From assembly GCF_047511655.1 (NCBI RefSeq), contig NC_133401.1:13486001-13550000 (forward strand): a DNA stretch of 64,000 nt, read 5' to 3'. Made by a program: the position numbers and the translations under genes. This document shows positions 1-28,769 of the stretch, in pieces. The notes beneath the pieces were generated by a model. It was given only the letters and a program-made list of their open reading frames with translations. It was not told the origin of the DNA and did no database searches. The DNA comes from Castor canadensis. Its lineage: Eukaryota; Chordata; Mammalia; Rodentia; Castoridae. The first letter of the stretch is position 1. Every line of letters starts with the position of its first letter.

Positions 1-116
1 TGCATCTGTTTTGTGTCCCCACACCCTTCCTCCTCCACTTTCTTTCTCCCTTCCTCCCTCCCTCCTTATCCTTTGGTCTCTACCTCCTTTCTTCTCTGTA
101 CCTGCTCCCATTGCAG

Positions 117-220
117 GACCTGAGGAAGGAAGCTTCCAAGAGATGCAGAGTGGAGGGGTCCCACTTTCTCAGCTCTGCCCTCTCTCACTTTGCCCTCCAG
201 ACCCTGAAGCTGCATTCGCC
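117..220 (+). other. CYP2F: CYP2F 5' UTR part of the first coding exon
   Basis: A pyrimidine tract from about 30 to 110 ends in TTGCAG at 111-116. The 104 bases from there to the start codon at 221 would then be 5' UTR in the same exon as the start codon. Human CYP2F1 also has a separate noncoding first exon. Inference from sequence only. Confidence 0.6.
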
Positions 221-11095
<10,875 letters not shown>

Positions 11096-11394
11096 CATCC
11101 AGGGGTTGCTCCGTCCCTCTTCTCCTTCCACAGTTGGCGCCCTCCGTCTCGCTGTCACGTTCCCTTCTGTACACCCTGGGCCTGCTACATGCCTGTTCTT
11201 ATCCCTCCTATCTTAATCCAGTCTGCATGCAGAGAAAAACATGGGGGAGTCTGGAGGTGTTGCTCTTGTACCCTTGTATCCACAGAACTTGTCCTGTGAT
11301 GTACCCTTTTCTGGGCTTTTTGTATAATTTCCAGAAAAAAAAATTTATAATAGATTCTAGCCTGCTCGGGCCTCCTTTAGGAGGGGGACAACAA

Positions 11395-12150
11395 ATCAAA
11401 AGGACATTGAGATTCCCAGTGAGAATGGCTACCATCAAGAAAACAAACAACAGGGCTGTTGGAGTTCGAGGATAGGAACCCTTATACAGCAGTGGTGGGA
11501 ATGTAAATTAGTGCAGCCACTCTGGAAATCAGTATGGCAGTTCCTCAAACCCTAAGTGGGTTGCTAGTGGTTCAAGCTTATAATCCTAGCTTCTCAGGAG
11601 GCAGAGATCAGGGGATCGAGGTTCCAAGCCAGGCGGGCCAAATAGTTTGCAAGACCCTATCTCAAAAAAAAAAAAAAAATTCACAAAAAAGGGCTGGTGG
11701 AGTGGCTCAAGGTGTAGGCCCTGAGTTCAAGCCCCAGTACCACCAAAAAAAAAAACCTAGAACTGCCATATGGCCCTTGTTATAGCACTCCTGGGCATAT
11801 ACTAGAAGGAATGCAAGTCAGCATACAATAGATATACCTGAACATGCATGTTTATTGCAGCACCGTTCACATTAGCCATGTAATGGAATCTACCTAGTGC
11901 CCGTCAAAAAATGAGTAGGTCATCATAGTAATCAAAATTATCCAGACTCAGAAAGACAAATACAGCATGTTTTCTCTCATATGTAGAAGCTAGATCCAAA
12001 AGGGAAAACATGGATGTGAACATAAGTGGGGGGCTATTTGGAGGGGAATCAAAGGGAAGAGGAGGGGAAAGGGGGGTGTAAGATTGAAATACATTGATTG
12101 TATGCATTATAAAAAGGTCATAATGAAACCCATTTAAAAAATTAAAAATA
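11395..12150 (+). mobile_element. L1 LINE 3' end, sense, split by a SINE
   Basis: Begins in the ORF2 tail (GAATGGCTACCATCAAGAAA, then GTGGGAATGTAAATTAGTGC), continues as CATATGGCC...GCATACAATAGATA and ends in 3' UTR with an A-rich tail near 12130-12150. A composite SINE at about 11553-11757 interrupts it, so the SINE is younger than the L1. Confidence 0.85.
11553..11757 (+). repeat. Composite B1-ID SINE inside L1
   Basis: Complete two-part element: GCTTATAATCCTAGCTTCTC, then a middle A-rich linker, then GGGCTGGTGGAGTGGCTC and a final A-rich tail. L1 ORF2 sequence resumes right after it. Confidence 0.85.
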
Positions 12151-12380
12151 GCCGGGCACTGGCTCACACCTGTAATCCTAGCTACTTGAGAGGCTGAGAT
12201 CCAGAGGATCGAGGTTCAAGGCCAGCCTGGGGAACTAGTTCCTGAGACCCTATCTCCAAAATAACCAGAGCAAAATGGACCGAAGGTGTGGCTCAAGCAG
12301 TAGAGTGCCTGCTTTGCAAGTGCAAAGCCCTGAGTCCAAACCCCAATCATACCAAAAAAAAAATAAAATAAAATTGAAAT
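12151..12380 (+). repeat. Composite B1-ID SINE on the L1 tail
   Basis: Starts TAGCCGGGCACTGGCTCAC directly after the L1 A-rich tail and ends in an A/T-rich tail. Insertion into an A-tail is the usual L1-driven target choice. Confidence 0.8.
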
Positions 12381-12505
12381 TAAAAAAATAAAAACATCCT
12401 AGTTATAAGGCAATAAATAAGTAAAAATAAATAAAGGTGGAGGATGGTCCCTTAGGATGAGAGGCAGGCGATCTGACTGCAGAGATGAGAAACACCTGTG
12501 TACAC

Positions 12506-12533
12506 TCACCCTCACCCTCACCCTCACCCTCAG
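12506..12533. repeat. (CCCTCA)n short run
   Basis: Four to five copies of a hexamer like CCCTCA. It is not the vertebrate telomere repeat (CCCTAA). Confidence 0.8.
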
Positions 12534-12719
12534 GGCAGCTAGGGTAAGAGGAATTATTTCTTGCAGACAAACTAGAATGTAAAGGCTGTGAGGACCAGAA
12601 GACAGAAAGGCAGAGAAACCAGGACAGAGAAAAAGATGCCAGCCCAGAGAGATGCCAAACAGGAGTCCCAGAGAGATGGAAGCAACGAGAAAGTGAGAGA
12701 CTGAGAAACTCTCAGGAAC

Positions 12720-12850
12720 ACTTACACAGCCCTTCCTATTCCTGTGCTGTTCTAAATGCCTTGTTTAATTCTCCCCAGGAGGCAAAGCAATCTTGTTATC
12801 ACATTTTTACAGATAAACAGACTGAGATTCAGAGAGGTGAAGTGACACAT
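12720..12850. repeat. MIR-like ancient SINE
   Basis: Contains 'acatttttacagataaacag' and 'gagattcagagaggtgaagt', a typical MIR core. Confidence 0.6.
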
Positions 12851-13165
12851 GAGCCAGGTGCAGTAGCTCACACCTGTAATCCCAAATTACTCAGGAGGCA
12901 AAAACAGGGAAGATTGAGGTTCAAGGCCAGCCCAGGCAAAAAGTTATTGAGACCTCAACTCAACCACTAAGCCAGGCAGTGATGGTACACATCTGTCATC
13001 CTAGCTACTGGGAAGCATAAATAGCAGGATCAAAGTTCAAGGCACTGGGGCAAAAACATGAGACCCTACCTGTAGGTTACTACAGCAAAAAGGGCCGGGG
13101 ATGTGGCTCAAGTGGTAGAGCACCTGCCTAACAAATACAAGGCCCTGAGTTCAAACACCACTTTC
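12851..13165 (+). repeat. Three-part SINE: two B1-like units and one ID-like unit
   Basis: Two B1-like segments (from 12856 and from 12973) stand before a tRNA-like segment with AGTGGTAGAGCACCTGCC. This is either a trimer or one SINE next to another. Confidence 0.7.
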
Positions 13166-13849
13166 AGTCTCACAAGTCAGAGACCCAGAAAGGTAGAGGA
13201 AGACACTACAGGAGACAGAAGAGAGCAAAGAGATAAAAGACTGAGAAATGGGGAAAGAGAAAAGTGGGGGCGGAGGGTGGAGGAAGACCAGAGAGAGGAA
13301 GGACAATGAATTGGGGGCAGTGAGACATAGGAAAATGGAGACTGTCTCTCCTGCTCCCCACTCCTCTCGCTGGTCCATTCCTTTGCCCTGCAAATTTTGA
13401 ATAGGAATACCTGTCTATGGCCTTAAGCCTTCCCATGTAGGATTGAATTTAACAGCTAGACATGCTGTTGACGGTGGCTTTTCTCACAGGGCAGAGATCT
13501 AGAGCTGCAGGCAGGCAGGGTGGGGCTGGCTCCAGCCACAGCAGAGAAGGCCTGGGAGGCCATAACCTGACCAGAGTCTCCCCAGAGGCCATCCAGAAGC
13601 TGGGACATGCCGTGCAGAGCACAGAGCTGGCTGGGTGGGATGTACAGGCAGTTCCCACATGAAACACTGGCTCCTTAATCCTCACAGGTGGACCACAGAG
13701 TGTACCCCACGGCCCAATTGGGGATGAAGAGTTGGAGGGAGATACGGAAAGACTAAGAAGAGATGAAGAGAGAAAGCAGACAGAGACACTGAAAAACAAA
13801 GACTGATTTTATTGAAATTCAAGATCTGGCCAAGGGATGGTAAGGTTCT

Positions 13850-14043
13850 ATTGTTGTTGTTTTACGCAGTACTAGGGATTGAACCCAGGGCATCGCACGT
13901 GGGTTCAAGCAACACCCTGTCTTTTTTTTTGGTGCGAGGGATAGGGTCTCCCTAACTTTGCCCAAGCTGGCCTTGAACTCGAAATCCTCCTGCCTGCACC
14001 TCCTGAGGAGCTAGGACTACTGGTGTGTGCCACCATGCCTGGG
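13850..14043 (-). repeat. ID and B1 pair, antisense
   Basis: Reversed ID (ACTAGGGATTGAACCCAGG) then reversed B1 (CAAGCTGGCCTTGAACTC to GCCACCATGCCTGG). Confidence 0.7.
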
Positions 14044-14096
14044 TAAGGGTCAGCAATCTTGAGAAGATAGAGGGGCTACTACCTCAAAGCTCTATC

Positions 14097-14190
14097 TTGG
14101 ACTGGCAGAGTGGCTTGAGTGGTAGAGCACCTGTCTAGCAAGTGTGAAACCCTGAGTTCAAACCCCAATACTGCCAAAAAAAGAAAAAAG
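14097..14190 (+). repeat. ID-like SINE
   Basis: Has GAGTGGTAGAGCACCTGTC and GAGTTCAAACCCCAA with an A-rich tail. Confidence 0.8.
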
Positions 14191-14351
14191 CTCCATCTTC
14201 AGGGACTCAGGGGTGCAAAGGGCTATTATAAGGAAGGAAAGGAGGAGTGGAGCAAGAAGTCTGTGCACTGCCTTCATCATCAGGGCATGTTTCTCCCTTT
14301 TTTCTTTTTTCCTAGAACACTGCAATGGACCTTGACTTTCTGGAGCCAGTT

Positions 14352-14971
14352 TCTGCAGCTCTTTTTATTTTTTTTTTCTTTTATTATTCATATGTGCATA
14401 CAAGGCTTGGGTCATTTCTCCCCCCTGCCCCCACCCCCTCCCTTACCACCCACTCCGCCCCCTCCCTCTCCCCCCTACCCCCTCCAATGCCCAGCAGAAA
14501 CTCTTTTGCCCTTATTTCTAATTTTGTTGTAGAGAGAATATAAGCAATAATAGGAAGGAACAAGGGTTTTTGCTGGTTGAGATAAGGATAGCTATACAGG
14601 GCATTGACTCACATTGATTTCCTGTGCATGTGTGTTACCTTCTAGGTTAATTCTTTTTGATCTAACCTTTTCTCTAGTTCCTGGTCCCCTTCTCCTATTG
14701 GCCTCAGTTGCTTTTAAGGTATCTGCTTTAGTTTCTCTGCGTTAAGGGCAACAAGTGCTAGCTAGTTTTTTAGGTGTGTTACCTATCCTCACCCCTCCCT
14801 TGTGTGCTCTTGCTTTTATCATGTGCTCAAAGTCCAATCCCATTGTTGTGTTTGCCCTTGATCTAATGTCCACATATGAGGGAGAACATACGATTTTTGG
14901 TCTTTTGGGCCAGGCTAACCTCACTCAGAATGATGTTCTCCAATTCCATCCATTTACTCTGCAGCTCTTTT
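14352..14971 (-). mobile_element. L1 LINE 3' end with 14-bp target-site duplication
   Basis: The element fills 14366-14957, 5'-truncated, with poly(T) on the left. It is flanked by TCTGCAGCTCTTTT at 14352-14365 and again at 14958-14971. The exact duplication marks it as a fairly recent insertion. It shares its 3' UTR with the copy at 1553-2150. Confidence 0.9.
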
Positions 14972-15829
14972 CAGACTGACATAGTCACAGAACTAAGGAC
15001 TAAGGAGTTTTACAAAGGTCACCAGAAATTCTGGGTTCTAAATTCTAAAGAAAGAGTTAGCAGTTAGTATCTTAACCATCTAGGTAGGGTTTCTTTTAAG
15101 GTAGAGTGACAACTGTGCAGAGCTGTCAAAAAAAACTGACAAATAGCCACCCTGTTACATTGGGAGTGAGATGAAGAAAAAGTGCAACAGGAGGACAAAG
15201 AAAGGTACTGAGAAAAGGGAGAGACAGGTACCCAGACAGAGGGAAGACAAGAGGATTCTAAAACAGAGAAAGAAATTAAGAGAGGGACAGAGATGGAAGA
15301 CAGACAAACAGACCTGAGAGATAAAAGAAAAGGGAGATAGATGGGTTGAAACAGAAATCTAGTCTGCGTTAGACAGAATCAGAGAGGATGATTCATCCAA
15401 CACATATTTACTGAGCACCTCCTTGTGTTGATTACTATTTTAGGTACCAGGGTACAGAAGCAGACAAAACAGGGGTGGTGATACATGCCTGTAATCCCAA
15501 AACTCAGGAAGCTGAGGCAGAAGGATCTCGAGTTTGAGGCCAGCTGATGCTTAACACGGTGAAAAGAAGAGCCAGGAGATAAAGAGAAAGTCAGAGACCC
15601 CAATAAAGAGGACCCAGAGGGGTGGGATAGAGTGACTTCCTGTGCCAAGATGCACCCCAGCCTTCAGTGGGGTTACCACCTCTGAGCAGAAATCCTACTC
15701 TTCACCCCTCCCTGCCTGTCATCTAGTCCCCGTACAGAGAAAAGCTGACAGGTAGGAAGACCCTGCAGAGGCAGAGGCAGAGAGACCAAGAAGCACAGAC
15801 AGGAGAATAAAATCAAGACAGATGGAGAG

Positions 15830-16145
15830 GGCAGACATGGTGGTGCACATCTGTGGTCTGAGGTACTAGGGGCTGGGGTGTGGATATCAGGTTTGAGGCA
15901 AAAAGTTATGGAGCTGCATCGCAACAAACAAGTCAGGAGTGCCTGTGATCCCACCTATGTAGGAGGCGTAGGTAGGACAATCAAGGTCCAGGACAGCCCA
16001 GGGCAAAAAAGTGCTTGATCCTACCTGAAAAATAACTAAAAAAAAACAGGGCTGAAAGTGTGGTTCAAGTGGTAGAGCGCCTGCCTAGCAACTGCAAGGC
16101 CCTGAGTTCAAACCCCAATATGGCAAAAAGAAAAAAAAACAAAAA
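15830..16145 (+). repeat. Composite SINE with doubled B1-like part
   Basis: Two B1-like segments (from about 15832 and 15935), then GAAAGTGTGGTTCAAGTGG and a good tRNA-like half with AGTTCAAACCCCAATATGG and an A-rich tail. Confidence 0.7.
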
Positions 16146-16159
16146 AAAGACAGACCCAG

Positions 16160-16182
16160 ATACATATAGAAGGAAAGAGAGA

Positions 16183-16217
<35 letters not shown>

Positions 16218-16330
16218 CATGACAGAGAAGAGAGAGAAAAGAGAGAGAAAGAGAGGCGAACCAAGGCACCAACTAAGAGAAAAACTTATAGAAAGGAAAG
16301 AGAGAGGGAGGGAGACACTGAGGAATGAAA
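16160..16330. repeat. (GA)n purine-rich tract
   Basis: Long run of GAGA with AAA and ACA interruptions. Similar but shorter purine-rich stretches lie at about 12590-12720, 13190-13340 and 15170-15320. Confidence 0.8.
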
Positions 16331-16384
16331 CAGAGGTAGACAGAGATGCTGAGAAACACTCCCAGAAACAAGTCCAGTCTGGGA

Positions 16385-17117
16385 CTCTGCAGGGCCCCCC
16401 ACCTTAGCTCCAGGTCTGGGCCCCATGCCAAGCAGGAAGGCTGGATCTAGCAAGGCAGGGAGGAGCAGGAAGGTGGACCACATTCCTGAACTGTCTGTCC
16501 CAAGTAATGACAGCCCCGCCCCCACCCCAGCCCATGCAGGCCTGACTGGGCCCCTCTAGCCTGTTTCTGTAGAGCAAGACGGGAAATGAGGAATTTCTTT
16601 GTCTGCCATCATGATCTGACCTCAGATGGGGTCCCTACTGGGATTTGGGGGAATGGAGACCAGATTGTACTGCAGCAGACTCACAGGACATTTGGGGGGC
16701 ATCTGGGTGCCACAGCCTTGGGAGTAGAAATGGCAGTAGTTTTGGACAGTTCTGGACATAAATAGAGCTACAAAGGGATCCAGGCTGGTAGGCACCAGGA
16801 ACCTAAGGGATTCAAGTAAGCATCAGGGGGACAGGTACAGCATAGAGCTTTCCAAGAGCTATGCAGATAACAAGGTTGCTGGGTGAGTCCCTAGGAATCC
16901 TAGACACAGGGCATGGGGTGCCAGGCCAATGGACATGTGGCCAGCAGTGGTTTTAGAAGTGTATTTAAGAGTCAGGAATATGTTTAGGAATCAGAGGTAC
17001 AGTGTAAGGTATTTGAGGACATTGGCCCAGAAGTGGCCAAAGGACTGAGGCATACGTGGACCCTAAGGTTGCTAGGGGTTCAGTAGGTTGCACCTGGACA
17101 GGAGTATTGACTTGAAA
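16385..17117. other. Unique sequence upstream of CYP2T
   Basis: No repeat or gene recognised. It would contain the ancestral CYP2T promoter. No clear TATA box at a fixed distance from the first exon was found by eye. Confidence 0.4.
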
Positions 17118-17562
17118 ATGGCACCTGGGACATACACACAGCCAGGTGAGCCAGGGCTCAGAAGGGCTGTTGCCACTCCTGGTGCTGGCGCTTGCGTGGT
17201 GGGGTTGGGGTGTCCGATGCTCTCAGATGCAGACTGGCCTACCCCCTGGGTCCACGCCGCTCCTGTTGCTAGGGAACTTCCTGCAGCTGGAGTCCAGACA
17301 CCTGCACCATGCACTCATGGAAGTAGCCTCGACAGTGGGGGACGGGGACAGAATTCTGCATTCTTGGAGACGGATTGGGGGATTAGAATTTCTGGTTCAC
17401 TGAAAAAAGAGCTAAGGGAGTTGGGGCCCTGGTAGATGCCTGGGTCGAGGAAGGAGGGAGCTGGGGATCTCAACTGCTGGACCTGAGGAATAACGGGCGG
17501 AGAGGGGGACTTCTGGATCTGAGGGAGGAGGGAGATGGGGTCTCGGTGGAGCAGGGGACCAA

Positions 17563-17643
17563 CTGAACACTGGCTCTCCCTGAACCAGTGTTCAGTGTTC
17601 TCCCTGAACACTGGTTCTCTTGCTGCTGGGCCCCAGTGTTCAC
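17563..17643. repeat. Alternating inverted-repeat array at CYP2T exon 2
   Basis: CTGAACACTGG at 17563-17573 and 17604-17614 alternates with its reverse complement CCAGTGTTCAG at 17585-17595 and a near copy, CCAGTGTTCAC, at 17633-17643. The last one is part of exon 2 coding sequence. The array stands where the exon 2 acceptor should be. Confidence 0.9.
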
Positions 17644-19744
17644 AGTGTGGCCGGACCCGCGTCCTGTCAGCCGTGCTATGTGGCTATGCAGCGCTGCGGG
17701 ACGCATTAGTGCTGCAGGTGGATGCCTTCTCCCGCCACCGGGCAGTGGCAGCCTTCGAACGCTTCACGCATGGAAACGGTGAGGTCCCGGCGGTGGAAGC
17801 GAGGACCTAGACCAGACAGTTGGGGAGGATAAAGGGTGGAGCCAGGCAAGTGAAAGGGGCCTTACAGAAAATAGAGCTGACAAGAGTGAAGAGCGAAGAA
17901 AGGGTGGACAGAGCTAAAGAGTACAGGCCCCATTGAGATTCATCTTGCAGCTGATGAGAGGAAAGCCTAAGCTTCTTAAGCCTGAAAGAACGAGCGTGGG
18001 TCAGGGATCCGGAGCAGCAAAGGTGGGACCAATGGGTGGACGGGGCTGAGAAGGTTGGCAATTAAGAGGCTGGGTAAAAGAACAAAGCGAAGGATTGTGG
18101 GTAAGTCTGCTCTGGAGTTGGAGGCCCCAATTAGGGCCGTTCGTAGTGACTGGCGCTTTCTGGATGGGGCGTGGCCAACTCCCTGCAGCCCCTTTTCTGT
18201 CTCCACCGTAGGCTCCGTGTTTTCTAATGGGCGGCGCTGGCCGGCGCTGCGCACTTGGTGCGCTGAGAGAGTTCAGGGTGGGGACGTGGACCATCGAGAA
18301 GCGCATCCTGGAGACAGCATGTCTGCTTGACCAATTCCGAGCCACCATTGGTGCGGCCTGGCAGGGAAAACTGAAGGGCCTGGTAGTGGGGTGGCCAATG
18401 GACTGCCAAGAAGGAGCCATGATAATACTTTGGGGTGAACAAATCCAGTAAGGTGAAGAAACTGGCTGGGGGCTGGGTCACAGCATCATTACCTAGGGCT
18501 GTTCCCACCCCCTCAGTCCCCACCCGAGCTCCCTTCAACCCCCAGTAGTTGCCGGATAATGCTGTATCCAATGTTATCTGTTCCGTGGTCTTCGGGAAAC
18601 ACTATGGCTAGGGCGACCCGGAGTTCCTGAGGCTCCTGGACCTCTTCAATGACAATTTCCGCATGAGTTCCAGATGGGGTAAGGTGAGAGGGTCATCTCC
18701 CATCTCTCCTTCGTGTGCCTGGTCTTATGACAAACCCCAAGCACACAACCCTACTTATAATGGATCATTAGAATGGAATAGGCAGTCTTAGATTCTTGGA
18801 ATGGAAGAGATCTAGAACCACATTCAAATCCTGGTGCATTCTCCCTAGAGGAAAACGAAGTCCTCATGGCCTTGTCCAGGGTCCTTTTGAGATTGTCTCC
18901 CTAGACGTACAACATATTCCCCTCCCTCTTGGACTGCCTTCCTGGCCACCAGGAAGGTGGCCACCAAATCTTCTTAAACTTGGAAGAGTCTTGCTCTCTG
19001 AGCAAATCAAGTGGCACCAGCAGACAAGGCAGTATGGGGGCCCTGGGATTTCATCGACTTCTTCCTCAACCAGATGGATAAGGCACAGGTCCCTGCTACC
19101 CAGCCCACCCAGCAGCAGCAAGGACAGAAGGTGCAGCCTGGGTCTCTACCCACAGTAACGTCGGGACCCAGAAGGAAATGGTGATGACAACTCACAACCT
19201 TTCCTTCAGTGGCACCTAGACCACCACTGCACTGGTGGGTCCCTCATTCTGTCAGGTACCCAGAGGTGGCAGGTCTGCAGGCTGGAGACCAAATGAAAAA
19301 GCTGGGGTTTGAGCATGGCTGGGAGGTTGGGGGAAGTGTGTCCTGGTAGTGTGCATCTCAAAACCTTCTCTGGCCCCAGCCAAGGTGCAGGCAGAGCTGG
19401 ACAGTGGTAGGCTGGACACACACTCAGATGAGTGGGTCTGCCCTACACTAACACCATGCTGCCTAAATTCAGTGCTTTACCAGCATGTGTGCCCTCACCT
19501 ATAATGCCACTTCCAGGGCCACTTTCTGCCAAAGGTGTGCACGGAACTTGGGTGTCCTGCACTGGGGGCAGGACTAAGCGTTAGCACCTATTCAGGAAGA
19601 CTAGCTCTAATGGGCATGGGCATACCAACTGATTGACAGCAGCCCCAGAAGATCCACCTTCCCACGAGCTTCTAAAAACACTCTTTGAAACTGGGGGTGG
19701 TACATGTTTGCCTAGTATGCATAAGGCCCTGGTTTGCAAAGAAA

Positions 19745-20025
19745 TAAGTTATTGGGCCAGGGGTAGTGGCCATCACCTATAGTCTCAGAGCGAGGTTGAG
19801 GTGGGGGGGTAGGAGTCACTCCAGGTCAGCTCAAGGCCAGCCTCAACAATTTAGGGAGACCCTATCTCCACACATAACACAAAAAAAGCCAGGTGTGGTG
19901 GTACACACCCATGATGCCTGCACGTAGAAAGCTGAGGATCAGAGCTCAAGCCAACTTGGGCTGGGGGATGTGGCTCTGTGCTCGCTGCAGGGCCCTGGAT
20001 TCCATCTCCAGCTCTGCAAAAACAA
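19745..20025 (+). repeat. B1-ID composite SINE, diverged
   Basis: B1-like part (GGCCAGGGGTAGTGGCC to AGACCCTATCTCCAC), a second B1-like part from about 19888, then GGCTGGGGGATGTGGCTC and a short tRNA half. In the intron before CYP2T exon 8. Confidence 0.65.
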
Positions 20026-20575
20026 AGGGTCTTGGATGAGGCATGTGGAGAGGCTAGTTCTGGGATAACCTTAACTGTACACCTTTGTGATTCCCCTGCC
20101 TGTGTCTGCACATTGGGACCCCACCCAATTCAAGGACCCAGACCTTTTTAACTCCAACTTCCTGGATGACAAGGGTGAGTTCCAGAGCAGTGATGCCTTC
20201 ATGCCCTTTGCCCCAGGTCTGAGCCAGGAGGGAGGGGATGAGTACAGGCCAGTGCTAGGGTTGCAGGAGGTGTTCACACCATGCACTTGTATCCACAGGA
20301 AAGCAGATGTGCCTGGGCGCAAGCCTAGCCCACTCAGAAATCTGCATCCTGCAGAGCTTCTGCCTACTCCCTTTGGGGAGCCATGCCAACATCAACCTCA
20401 CCCCCCAGCGCACTGGTCTGGGCAATGTCCCCCCAGCCTTCCAGTTCTACCTGGTGACCCACTGAGGTCGGGCTTCACCAACCTAGCCACACCCGACCCT
20501 CAGACCTCTTGACCCCCTTGGTCAATAAGTCTCATTATGGAGAGGGAAAGTCGGACATGCAGCTCTGAGGTAAAC

Positions 20576-20581
20576 TTTATT
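20576..20581 (-). terminator. EGLN2: EGLN2 poly(A) signal AATAAA
   Basis: TTTATT on the + strand is AATAAA on the - strand, about 520 bases after the EGLN2 stop. It lies about 110 bases from the CYP2T stop, so the two units are tail to tail with almost no gap. Confidence 0.8.
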
Positions 20582-21102
20582 TCTTGGCTGGCAGGACTTC
20601 CATACCCATGCTCCTCCCAGCACCTCACCCTGCCCTAGCAGCGGCAGCCCAGTCTAAAAGGTGCCATGGCAAAGGGGTTGGGGAGTCACTTCACATTCCA
20701 GGCTGGTGGAGTAGGGGAGCTTGGGAATAGTCCCCCACAAACCTTGCCAGCAAGAGGCCATGACTCACCTCAACCCCAAGTCCTGCCTCCTCCCACTCTC
20801 CACACCCAGCAGGGGAATGACCAGACATGGCAGGACACAAGTCCTTAGTTTCAGTAATGGTAGCCCCCAACACTGGCCACTGCCCAGGTCACAACCCCAC
20901 CCCCCTCACAGGGCAGTAGAGGTCTCTTCTTCCTTGGTCCTCAGTAATGCACAGGGCCCTCCACACCAGGCAGGACAGAGGCAAGCCAGAAGCAGCAGCA
21001 GGCAGGGAAGGAGCGGGCACCGAGGTTGGTGGGCTGCTGTAGGGCCCAGGGCTCTCCTGAAGTCGGGTGAGCTGTCAGTCCATGCAGCTCTGGGGCTGGT
21101 CA

Positions 21103-28122
<7,020 letters not shown>

Positions 28123-28769
28123 CTGGAGAGAGAGAGAGAAAAAAAAGAGATGAGAGGAACTAGAGGCAGGTAGGCTGTGGAGGAAGGAGTGGAGGTGGAA
28201 CAGGCAAGTAGAAAGATGGCAGGTACAGGCCTGACTACACAGACCTCCACAATCTGGGGTCAAGTGGGGGGAGAAGAGCCTAAGAATTTAAGGGGGGAAC
28301 AGATGACAGGCACAGGACAGTGAGGAGGAAGAGCCAAAGGAGGAAAGAGGCTGGGTGGATGTCGCAAAATGAGTGCATGTTGAGATGGGGAGTAGGAGGG
28401 ATCTGCTTGGGGGCTCCAGAGGGACTCAGAGAAATGCGGGAGTCTACAGAAAGAGGGAATCGGGTGAATCTAGGGAAACTCGGAGTTGGGGGCAGCAGGC
28501 AAAGGATACTGGGGAATCCAGAGACAAAGAGAACAGTGCTGCATTAAGAAAAAAACAGACTGAAAGAAGCTGGAAGGGAGGGCCTGAGAGACAGACCAGG
28601 TGGTGGGGTCGACCTGCGCCCAATGGGAGGAAGCTTACTGGGGGCGGCCACACACCGGGCGGAAGGGAGGTCCTGAGACAGACAGACGGAAGAGAGCCCG
28701 GGAGGAAGGTCCACAACAGGGGGAAAGGAGGGTTCACGCACTTGCGGACAGGACAAGGGAAAGACTCCT

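Larger units (their letters stand above)
17146..20465 (+). pseudogene. CYP2T: CYP2T cytochrome P450 pseudogene, nine exon remnants
   Basis: Exon remnants: about 17146-17322, 17617-17778, 18212-18350, 18529-18683, 18905-19088, 19145-19256, 19380-19534, 20078-20216, 20299-20465. Recognisable CYP2T pieces: LPLLVLALAWWGWG, LPPGSTPLLLLGNFLQLES, AALRDALVLQ, DNAVSNVICSVVFG, MTTHNL, DPTQFKDPD, FMPFAPG, then KQMCLGASLA with the heme cysteine kept but the conserved Arg changed to Gln. Damage: no ATG in frame with the leader (a GTG at 17146), a frameshift in exon 2 after the VFTVW motif, exon 3 11 bases short of the usual 150, TAG codons at 18546 and 18609 in exon 4 and at 19217 replacing the I-helix Glu, degraded exons 5 and 7, and a four-codon loss in exon 9. 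CYP2T is functional in rat and mouse and pseudogenic in human, so this looks like separate loss. No function expected. Confidence 0.9.

Noticed and set aside
12506-12533. Interstitial telomere repeat
   Set aside because: The unit is CCCTCA, not CCCTAA, and there are only a few copies.
13450-13700. Possible isolated exon downstream of CYP2F (an acceptor-like TTTTCTCACAG and unique sequence)
   Set aside because: No coding similarity recognised and no partner exons; not enough to call.
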